Part shown: positions 1 to 5,248 of the stretch, piece by piece | Layout of the letters: every line of letters begins with the position of its first letter | Numbering within the stretch: position 1 is the stretch's first letter | Assembly (NCBI GenBank): GCA_022360135.1 | Contig: JAKSDM010000223.1 | Span: 1 to 5,443 of the forward strand | Source: Pseudanabaenales cyanobacterium | Lineage (GTDB): Bacteria > Cyanobacteriota > Cyanobacteriia > Phormidesmidales > Phormidesmidaceae | DNA length: 5,443 nt | Reading direction: 5' to 3' | Notes under the pieces: model-generated | Seen by the model: the letters and a program-made list of their open reading frames with translations, nothing else | Database searches by the model: none | Told to the model about the DNA's origin: nothing | Translations under genes and position numbers: made by a program

Positions 1-94
1 GGGTTTCCATAATCTTTGAAGAGGTTTTAGGGTTACCACGCCTTTTTCTCAGGAAATGGCTCTTTTCTCAAGTTTCTACTTAGCCAAGAGAATT

Positions 95-125
95 AGTTCA
101 TACGAACTGGCGTCTCATTTGAGAC
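95..125. other. Two adjacent small palindromes downstream of the operon
   Basis: AGTTC-ATAC-GAACT (95-108) and GTCTCA-TT-TGAGAC (112-125) are perfect inverted repeats three bases apart, 60-90 bases beyond the hydratase stop. Neither is followed by a T run, so neither is a standard intrinsic terminator; 3'-end stabilisation of the operon mRNA is possible. The rest of 1-184 shows no gene. An ATG on the minus strand at 10-8 could start a downstream gene but too little is visible. Confidence 0.3.
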
Positions 126-184
126 TGATGCAAGTTCTGAGTACAACGAACAACCCAATGAACGTCTCTCTGCTGGATGTCTCT

Positions 185-970
185 CTACTTTGGGAGCTTG
201 CTCGTCAAATGACCATTGAAGTGAGGCTGCCGTTTTTCTACGAACGCCTGCATGCCTTCTTTTTGGTCTGCAGTAGCGAACAAGGCGTGAAATGTCCGCC
301 GTTCAAACAGGACGCCTTCACGTAACCCCACTTCCAAGGCTCGATCTACAGCTTCCTTGGCGACAATAGTGGCAGGTTTGCTATAGGCGGCGATGGTTTC
401 AGCCGCCGCCAATGTTTCCGCCATCAGCTGATCAGCTGGAATAACGCGAGCCACCAAGCCTGCCCGTTCCGCTTCCTCAGCCCCCATCATTCGCCCAGTC
501 AAAATCATATCCATCGCTTTGGCCTTACCCACCAACTTGGTTAGCCGTTGGGATCCGCCCATCCCCGGTATCACCCCGAGTTTAACTTCCGGTTGGCCAA
601 ACCGGGCGGTATCCGCTGCAAAAATCAAGTCACACATCATAGCTAGTTCACACCCGCCGCCCAATGCAAACCCTGCAACAGCAGCAATTTTGGGTGTTCG
701 TAGAGCGGTAAACCCATCCCAACCCGCAAAGAAATCCTCATAAAACATGTCCATATAAGACTTGGTTTGCATTTCTTTGATATCGGCGCCTGCTGCAAAC
801 ACCTTCTCAGAGCCTGTGAGCACAAAACACCCCACCTCTGGATCTCGGTCTAGATCCTGCATGACTGTAACTATCTCACGCATCATCTTTGTATTTAATG
901 CATTTAGTACTTCTGGGCGGTTTAGCAACAAAATGACTACGCGGCCCTTACGCTCTATCAATATATTCAT
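185..970 (-). CDS. Enoyl-CoA hydratase (crotonase family)
   Basis: Predicted cytosolic enzyme adding water across the double bond of 2-enoyl-CoA esters, as in beta-oxidation or related CoA pathways. With the ATG at 970 the protein is 261 residues, the usual size for short single-domain hydratases. Residue numbers follow this start. The N-terminus carries the typical LNRPEVLNALN strand-turn. FAAGADIKEM (about 58-67) and ALGGGCE (about 102-108) form the oxyanion-hole region. Both catalytic glutamates are present, Glu108 in GGGCELA and Glu128 in FGQPEV, 20 residues apart as in rat crotonase Glu144/Glu164. The C-terminal trimerisation region (FERRTFHALFATADQKEGM, then AFVEKRQP) is intact. A longer start at GTG 1003 adds 11 residues, giving 272. 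I prefer ATG 970 because family members begin close to this point and a weak AGG lies 5 bases upstream. It is the last gene of a same-strand set, 97 bases after the membrane flavoprotein. Family assignment is firm; the true substrate and its link to the two upstream genes are inferred. Confidence 0.93.
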   Translation of the reverse strand: MNILIERKGRVVILLLNRPEVLNALNTKMMREIVTVMQDLDRDPEVGCFVLTGSEKVFAAGADIKEMQTKSYMDMFYEDFFAGWDGFTALRTPKIAAVAGFALGGGCELAMMCDLIFAADTARFGQPEVKLGVIPGMGGSQRLTKLVGKAKAMDMILTGRMMGAEEAERAGLVARVIPADQLMAETLAAAETIAAYSKPATIVAKEAVDRALEVGLREGVLFERRTFHALFATADQKEGMQAFVEKRQPHFNGHLTSKLPK

Positions 971-1008
971 TGTCGCCTGGTTAAATAGAATGTGTTTGTT
1001 CACTGTTT

Positions 1009-1038
1009 CTCTAGTCTTTCAGGTGCTTCAGACTAAAG
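1009..1038 (-). promoter_or_regulatory. Intercistronic hairpin before the enoyl-CoA hydratase gene
   Basis: In minus-strand RNA the arms at 1038-1030 and 1017-1009 (CTTTAGTCT and AGACTAGAG) pair over nine positions with one G-U wobble and a 12-base loop. On the plus strand that wobble would be a C-A mismatch, so the hairpin is better formed in the transcript of the genes. It lies in the gap between the flavoprotein stop and the hydratase start and is not followed by a T run, so it is not a standard terminator. If translation began at GTG 1003, the 3' arm would cover the AGAG that could serve as its ribosome binding site. A role in RNA processing or partial uncoupling of the last gene is inference. 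Confidence 0.4.
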
Positions 1039-1067
1039 GGCGTTCAGCAACAGACCTGATTCCGTTA

Positions 1068-2402
1068 TTACGAATCCCAAATTGCCCCATAGGCAGGAAT
1101 TCCGCGACTTTCCATACCATAAACCACCGTTCTGGTTAAATTTTGGTTAGAGATGCAAATCACCGCTTCAGCCTGAAATGCTAAGTAGACTGAATAGGTG
1201 AGCTTGACCATATCAGGTTTGCCATTCTCACTCGTATCCCAAATGATGGCGTTGGGCTCCGCTGCTAAAATCTCATCCACCAAGGCATCTCCGTAGGTCT
1301 TGCGCGGACTGCGGGTTGACCAAATTAAGCGCGCATCTACCTGCTTCGCCAATAGGTGAGGTAAAACCGGGCCAATGCCACTGCCCGTGGCGACATAGAG
1401 CACTCGCGTAAATAAGGTTTCAATATTGGCCACTCCTGCCGTGGGAATGCCCTTGACCCAGACATGGGAAGGGGGATTGTCAATAAAGGAGCCGGTCCAA
1501 TCCCCCGCCCTTGAAATAGTCAGACGAAAGCCATCTTTACCTGGAGATGGCACATTGGCGAATGAATGCCATTCCAAGAGAGGATTGTGGCTAATGGCGG
1601 TGGAAGACCCAGGGAACGGGGTCACCCCATAGTCAAATTTAGCTAACGCTACGTGGGATGAGGGCGTCTCAACTTCAACAGGAACTTTGTGCAGCCGCAG
1701 CCAAGGAAGCACAATACTGGTGGAGAGAATTGTCAACATCCAAAAACTAGAGGATGAAAACAACGCATGGCTCAAGCTAATATCGCTGCGCTGATCGTTG
1801 ATAAACATTATAGTTTGCACCCAGAACAACAGCAATGCTGTCCAACCGCCAAATCGATGAGTCACTTCAAAATTATTGTGAAAACGCGACCGATTGCCAG
1901 GTAGCGCCATCACAATCATTAGGAACAATATCACCAACAGAGCATAGGTGACCTTGACAGTGGCCGCCGATACACCTGGTAATCCATGCAGGACATGGAA
2001 GGTCATAGACACCAACAAGAGCGCGAACCAGATTGTGGCGGATATTGCACAACCACTATGTAACCCGCCAAAGTGATAAACTTTGCCTAGCCTCCAGCGG
2101 ATCGATAAAGGCCAACTGGTGGGCGCCCGAGTGACGAGCCAAAACAACAGATTAATGACGTGCTGCTGACGAATCAAAATCGCAATCGAGAGATTTATCA
2201 GGACAAGATTTGAGAGCGCGCCCAGAGCAATACCACTGCTAGTCCACACCATGCCCCCAGTTAACCCCGCAAGCAGGAAGCCAAAGTTAAACAATCCCAC
2301 CAGCCAAGCAAGACGACGGTAGTACGACAGAGTATGGTGTTTACCTAGGCGATGTCTACTGCTTGGCTGAGGCAGATCTACCTCTGTGTATTCTTTTAAC
2401 AT
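1068..2402 (-). CDS. Six-helix membrane flavoprotein, TmpA / TmpL C-terminal-like
   Basis: Predicted membrane oxidoreductase of 444 residues. Hydrophobic segments at about 31-50, 57-77, 115-137, 150-168, 187-202 and 217-234 make six likely transmembrane helices after a basic N-terminus. Histidines 110, 115, 136, 139, 175 and 182 lie in or near helices 3-5, but I cannot see the clean 13-14 residue bis-haem spacing of ferric reductases, so haem binding is open. From about 250 the chain is a ferredoxin-reductase-like module: EWHSFANVP (277-285) at the flavin-binding HPF position, GDWTGSFID (300-308), and VLYVATGSGIGPVLPHL (334-350) as the nicotinamide-nucleotide glycine-rich loop. The end, VVYGMESRGIPAYGAIWDS, replaces the CG-containing tail of classical family members and matches my memory of fungal TmpA/TmpL proteins. 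The ATG at 2402 has AGGG eight bases upstream. The gene follows the adenylation gene after 171 bases on the same strand. It could be described more broadly as a ferric-reductase-like protein; donor, acceptor and product are unknown. Confidence 0.85.
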   Translation of the reverse strand: MLKEYTEVDLPQPSSRHRLGKHHTLSYYRRLAWLVGLFNFGFLLAGLTGGMVWTSSGIALGALSNLVLINLSIAILIRQQHVINLLFWLVTRAPTSWPLSIRWRLGKVYHFGGLHSGCAISATIWFALLLVSMTFHVLHGLPGVSAATVKVTYALLVILFLMIVMALPGNRSRFHNNFEVTHRFGGWTALLLFWVQTIMFINDQRSDISLSHALFSSSSFWMLTILSTSIVLPWLRLHKVPVEVETPSSHVALAKFDYGVTPFPGSSTAISHNPLLEWHSFANVPSPGKDGFRLTISRAGDWTGSFIDNPPSHVWVKGIPTAGVANIETLFTRVLYVATGSGIGPVLPHLLAKQVDARLIWSTRSPRKTYGDALVDEILAAEPNAIIWDTSENGKPDMVKLTYSVYLAFQAEAVICISNQNLTRTVVYGMESRGIPAYGAIWDS

Positions 2403-2431
2403 GGCGATATCCCTAATTATTCAAACGTGTC

Positions 2432-2554
2432 AGGACTTACGCAGTGTCAATTTGTAAGTGTCTGTGCAGAAATATTTACAGGGCTAAGTGACTGTATTTG
2501 AGTGGTTTCAGCTGCTTTTCTCTGTAATTAATTTTGCCTACCTACTTAAGTCCT
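2432..2554. repeat. Possible small inverted-repeat (MITE-like) insertion between the two main genes
   Basis: The spacer between the adenylation gene and the membrane flavoprotein gene is bounded by an 8-bp inverted repeat, AGGACTTA at 2432-2439 and TAAGTCCT at 2547-2554. The left end reads CAGGACTTACGCA, which resembles words I associate with dispersed repeats in cyanobacterial genomes; that association is from memory only. The interior is AT-rich with no open frame. The word CCTACTTAAGT beside the right end (2541-2551) recurs at 4448-4458, upstream of the adenylation gene. No target duplication is evident. Chance is a real alternative, because 8-bp pairs about 100 bases apart are not rare. 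Confidence 0.25.
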
Positions 2555-2573
2555 ATGCCTGCTCTTCTCACGA

Positions 2574-4178
2574 CTATTGGCGGATGCTGCTCAGTAGCGC
2601 CTTCTTATCCACCTTGCCTCGAGAGGTCATGGGGAATGTATCCACCGCGATTACGTCAGCCGGGACGCAATAGTAAGGTAATGCTTTAGCCACTGCCTGC
2701 TTGGCAAGATTGGCGTCTACAGTTTGAGGACAAACAAAGGAAACCAAATTACGGTCATCCAATTTCAGGGTCACGGCGTGGGCGCACTCAGGGAGGGATT
2801 CCAATACCGTCGAGACCGAATCTAGCTCAACTCGAAATCCCCGAATTTTAACTTGATCATCGGTCCTGCCAAAATGCTCAAGTTCACCGTCAGCTGTCCA
2901 GCGGCCTAGGTCACGGGTGCGGAACATCATGCGGCCATGGCCCAAAAATGGATCGGGGGCATATCGCTCTTGGTTCAGGCGGGGATTGGCCAGATATCCT
3001 GCCGACACGCAGTCGCCGCCCGCCCACATCTCACCGACCTCGCCAATGGCGCAAGGCTGCTGCTGTTGATTGAGGATATAGACGGTGTTGTTGGGGGTGG
3101 GCTTGCCGATGGTGAGCCGTTCAGCTGCGGGATAATGGCGCTTCATTGTGTTCACAATTGTGGTTTCAGTAGGGCCACAGGCGTTATAAAAGGTGCAAAA
3201 CGCCGCCCACTTATCCGCCAAGGCTCTGGGACAGGGCTCCCCCGCCACCGCCACAACTTTGACATTCTGGCAGTGCTCCGGATCAAATGAACTCAGGATG
3301 GTTGGGGTGGCGATCACCACATCCACCTGTTGCACCACGGATGCGAATTCTTTACCGCGAATCACCAGTGTGGCCCCATGGGCTAAACAGCCTAAAATTT
3401 CCCAGGCAGACATATCAAAGGCAATACTCATCAGCTGAGATACCTTCAAGCCAGGCTGCATGCCTAGATTCCCGGGCTCAGTCAGTAGAATATTGCAGAC
3501 ATTGCCATGGGTCACTTGCACGCCATTGGGCACTCCCGTCGTGCCGGAGGTAAACAGAATAAAGCAGGGATGGTCCCGGCCAATTTCACCCGTTGGCTCA
3601 AAGGGTGTCAACCAGTTGTCGTCGAGGGGCTCCTGCATAACTTCATCGATGGCGATGCAAATATGGCCATCTGGGATGGGAACTTGATGTTGAAGCCTTG
3701 AAAGCGTGAGGATGACTTTGGTGGATGCGACATCCATGATGCGAAGCAATTGAGTTTCGGGAGCCACTCCAATATGTTGGGGAACATAGGCGGCTCCCAC
3801 TTTAAGGATTGCGAGGAGGCCGACCAACATGGGAATGGAGCGCTGTAAGAAGAGGGCGACATGATCGCCCACAGAGACTCCATTCTCCATCAGCAGGGCG
3901 GCGAAGCGGTTGGCTTGACGGTTGAGGGTTTGATAGGTGATCGTTTCCCCTAAATGCTCTGCCGCGATCGCGTGGGGATTGACTGCGGCCTGAGTTTCAA
4001 AGGCATGGTGAATACAGGCGTAAGGCGCAGACACAATTGGACCTTGGCCAAAATGCTCAAAGAGCAATTGATCTGTAGCCGATAAATTTCTCATTGCCTC
4101 CTTTGAAAACGTATGGGTAACTAAGGAATGATGAGAATTCTTGAGCCTGGAATGAGTATCTATTAGTGTCAAATTCAT
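2574..4178 (-). CDS. Stand-alone NRPS-type adenylation protein, TmpL N-terminal-like
   Basis: Predicted 534-residue AMP-forming enzyme that activates a carboxylic (probably amino) acid with ATP. The adenylation core motifs appear in order: ITYQTLNRQAN (A1, 80-90), LKVGAAYVP (A2, 125-133), LFTSGTTGVPNGV (A3, 208-220), FDMSAWE (A4, 254-260), YNACGPTETT (A5, 331-340), GEMWAGGDCVSAGYL (A6), FRTRDLGRW (A7, Asp423), FGRTDDQVKIRGFRVEL (A8, 436-452) and GKVDKKAL with the A10 lysine, Lys522. The usual A3 lysine (PKG) is asparagine, Asn218. Aligned by eye to GrsA, the specificity residues read D-M-W-A-A-A-A-I-V-K; the Asp suggests an alpha-amino acid. The chain ends just after A10: no carrier (GGxS) site, condensation or reductase domain is present. 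The FEHFGQGP segment (40-47) before the core is, from memory, a trait of fungal NRPS-like proteins. ATG 4178 has AGGA five bases upstream; Met29 (4094) is an alternative start. First gene of the minus-strand set. Confidence 0.92.
   Translation of the reverse strand: MNLTLIDTHSRLKNSHHSLVTHTFSKEAMRNLSATDQLLFEHFGQGPIVSAPYACIHHAFETQAAVNPHAIAAEHLGETITYQTLNRQANRFAALLMENGVSVGDHVALFLQRSIPMLVGLLAILKVGAAYVPQHIGVAPETQLLRIMDVASTKVILTLSRLQHQVPIPDGHICIAIDEVMQEPLDDNWLTPFEPTGEIGRDHPCFILFTSGTTGVPNGVQVTHGNVCNILLTEPGNLGMQPGLKVSQLMSIAFDMSAWEILGCLAHGATLVIRGKEFASVVQQVDVVIATPTILSSFDPEHCQNVKVVAVAGEPCPRALADKWAAFCTFYNACGPTETTIVNTMKRHYPAAERLTIGKPTPNNTVYILNQQQQPCAIGEVGEMWAGGDCVSAGYLANPRLNQERYAPDPFLGHGRMMFRTRDLGRWTADGELEHFGRTDDQVKIRGFRVELDSVSTVLESLPECAHAVTLKLDDRNLVSFVCPQTVDANLAKQAVAKALPYYCVPADVIAVDTFPMTSRGKVDKKALLSSIRQ
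3964..3971. repeat. HIP1 palindrome GCGATCGC (inside adenylation gene)
   Basis: This is an exact copy of the highly iterated octamer that is over-represented in many cyanobacterial genomes. It lies within the coding sequence. It is used here as an indicator of host lineage and has no known role in the gene. Confidence 0.85.
4097..4104 (-). promoter_or_regulatory. Strong internal Shine-Dalgarno-like AAAGGAGG before Met29
   Basis: Minus-strand AAAGGAGG lies only two bases before the ATG at 4094, which is codon 29 of the adenylation gene. It is a far better match to the 16S tail than the AGGA before ATG 4178, but the spacing is shorter than normal. The 28 residues between the two starts show no family motif. 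The site could mark the true start, a second start, or a pause site. I keep 4178 because the spacing there is normal. Confidence 0.4.
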
Positions 4179-4232
4179 TGTTTTCCTATGCTCTTCTGCA
4201 GAGATAAATGATTGGCGCAGAAAAGGCCAAAA

Positions 4233-4259
4233 ATTTTAGGGAAGATGGACTTTCATCAA
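4233..4259 (-). promoter_or_regulatory. Weak sigma70-like promoter candidate for the adenylation gene
   Basis: On the minus strand TTGATG (4259-4254) and TAAAAT (4238-4233) resemble -35 and -10 boxes with a 15-base spacer, shorter than the ideal 17. The -10 box ends about 55 bases before ATG 4178. It is the best pair I found close to the gene, but such matches are common in AT-rich DNA. Confidence 0.22.
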
Positions 4260-4412
4260 GATGTAATTTCTGATCTTTACCCCTGAATTCCCATAGATGC
4301 GATTGGGTTCAATTCTGATTTTACTTTCTGACTCTACCTTTTAAATATGTCGTACTGAGGTAGTGTTCACGATAATCCGCCAAGCAGTCAGCTGAACTTG
4401 CAATTGACTTGA

Positions 4413-4424
4413 CACATTCATGTG
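4413..4424. promoter_or_regulatory. Interrupted palindrome CACAT-TC-ATGTG
   Basis: Perfect 5-bp arms with a 2-base centre lie inside the upstream region of the adenylation gene. The size and symmetry fit a dimeric regulator site, but no regulator gene is present in the window to pair with it. On the plus strand it overlaps a TTGACA (4409-4414), with no convincing -10 box. Confidence 0.25.
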
Positions 4425-4458
4425 CAGCCTTGGTTTTGAACCCTATACCTACTTAAGT

Positions 4459-4540
4459 TCTAAAGACTTTTCTAGTCTAAAAGTGAAAATGGTCATCAAC
4501 ATGGGTCAAAGTTCCTAAATCTTTTCTAGGTCTTTAGTCC
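4459..4540. repeat. Pair of imperfect direct repeats with internal symmetry, upstream of the operon
   Basis: Plus-strand CTAAAGACTTTTCTAGTCT (4460-4478) and CTAAATCTTTTCTAGGTCT (4515-4533) share the order CTAAA, CTTTTCTAG, TCT. On the minus strand both are followed by TTTAG and AACTT. The spacing is 55 bases, close to a whole number of helical turns. The outer words CTAAAGAC (4460-4467) and GTCTTTAG (4530-4537) are also exact inverted repeats. This combined direct and inverted arrangement suggests cooperative operator sites or a duplicated element end. No known regulator consensus was recognised. Confidence 0.4.
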
Positions 4541-4843
4541 TATAATCTTGGGTAAACCTAGGCCGTATCAGCAAAAGGCGGATCGTCAATGAAATGAGCC
4601 CGTCCTACCTCCCAAGACAGATGAACGGCAATCGATTTGACGCATTAATGACGCCCTTCCTTGATTTCAAGTTCCAGCTTGAAAACGTCAGTTTCAGATG
4701 CTTCCACTTCTGGCTCATGAGTGTTCCTAAGGTTGAGCTTAGGAATCAACGAAATTTTCTTCGGCAAGTGTTAAGTGTTCTGCATCCCCATCAGCTTTGG
4801 TTGTGAATACTACCGAGACCACAGCTAGAAGATTCCATGTTAA

Positions 4844-4883
4844 CCATCCTGGTTGATGTCATTGCAGACATTAACCAGGGTGG
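4844..4883 (+). other. 17-bp stem-loop, best formed in plus-strand RNA
   Basis: Arms 4844-4860 and 4867-4883 pair at all 17 positions in plus-strand RNA, with two G-U wobbles (4855/4872 and 4847/4880) and the 6-base loop ATTGCA. In minus-strand RNA those two positions would be C-A mismatches, so the sequence favours a plus-strand transcript. No T run follows directly, so it is not a textbook terminator. It could be a small RNA element or part of a mobile-element end. Confidence 0.5.
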
Positions 4884-4926
4884 CAAATCGTTTGATCATT
4901 TCTTTAAAGGGGGCTAGACTCTGTAT

Positions 4927-4949
4927 AAAAAAACTCGCAATTTCAGCGA
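4927..4949 (-). terminator. Weak intrinsic terminator candidate
   Basis: In minus-strand RNA a short stem (UCGC from 4949-4946, GCGA from 4938-4935, 7-base loop) is followed after one G by seven U (4933-4927). The direction fits termination of transcripts coming from the IS630 transposase about 300 bases upstream, which would insulate the operon from it. The 4-bp stem is weak. Confidence 0.3.
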
Positions 4950-4953
4950 TCGC
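4946..4953. repeat. HIP1 palindrome GCGATCGC (intergenic)
   Basis: This is the second exact HIP1 octamer in the window, in the gene-poor stretch. Together with the copy at 3964 it is the main direct sequence sign of a cyanobacterial host. Confidence 0.85.
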
Positions 4954-4989
4954 GCCCTGATTTCTGCGGTGTCCATACCGTCATGGAAT

Positions 4990-5004
4990 AGACTGGAACA
5001 GTCT
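4990..5004. other. Small perfect hairpin AGACTG-GAA-CAGTCT
   Basis: Six-bp perfect arms enclose a three-base loop, with no T run on either side. It lies between the IS630 fragment and the HIP1 site. Function unknown; it may belong to a mobile-element end or be incidental. Confidence 0.3.
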
Positions 5005-5248
5005 CATATCCTACCGAATTCGAACGACAACTAAAATGAATAGCAACGACTGGATCGCATTGTTAAAATCCCCTATCGCTGCTAATTATGATTGTAGAAC
5101 ACAAAAGTGAGGAACTGGAAAAGATTGTTTCTCTTTTCTACTCCATTTCTGCATTCCCATTTACCCTTTACGTGTCTCTCTATAGATGAATGGCCCTGAA
5201 ATAAGGCATGTGGGCAATGTTCACCCTACGGGATAAGCTGATGTGCAT

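Larger units (their letters stand above)
4179..4560. other. Upstream region of the adenylation gene, no gene seen
   Basis: No credible reading frame lies in this stretch. It holds a weak promoter-like pair near the start codon (4233-4259), an interrupted palindrome CACAT-TC-ATGTG (4413-4424), and two imperfect direct repeats at about 4448-4540. The distance from the repeats to the start codon (about 280-360 bases) would require a long leader or a distant promoter. Confidence 0.6.
4561..5248. other. Gene-poor stretch between the IS630 fragment and the upstream region
   Basis: About 690 bases lack a gene I can support. Contents: a short plus-strand frame (4594-4806) that looks like a shadow, an acidic minus-strand open stretch (4767-4645), a 26-codon plus frame (4837-4917) overlapping a strong hairpin, a HIP1 site, a T-run hairpin on the minus strand (4949-4927), a 6-bp hairpin (4990-5004), and the untranslated end of the IS630 element, whose terminal repeat I could not locate. 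The mix looks like an insertion-prone boundary with decayed sequence. Confidence 0.55.

Noticed and set aside
1..10. Minus-strand ATG at 10-8 as start of a fourth operon gene
   Set aside because: Only three codons fall in the window and there is no strong ribosome binding site.
3..83. Plus-strand open stretch at the left edge that could be the tail of a convergent gene
   Set aside because: Only 26 codons are visible, with no motif; chance cannot be excluded.
56..325. Plus-strand frame of 89 codons
   Set aside because: More than half lies antisense to the well-supported enoyl-CoA hydratase, and the protein has no recognisable motif.
4401..4460. Plus-strand TTGACT/TTGACA boxes as a promoter
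   Set aside because: No -10 box at suitable spacing and no supported plus-strand gene downstream.
4594..4806. Plus-strand frame of 70 codons in the gene-poor stretch
   Set aside because: No motif, no convincing ribosome binding site, and the opposite strand looks more protein-like in part of the same stretch.
5036..5110. 24-codon plus-strand frame beginning MNSNDWIALLKSP
   Set aside because: Very short, no clear ribosome binding site and no recognisable family.
4179..5248. tRNA, riboswitch or CRISPR array in the long gap
   Set aside because: No cloverleaf-like arm set, no regularly spaced repeats and no riboswitch core sequence that I recognise.
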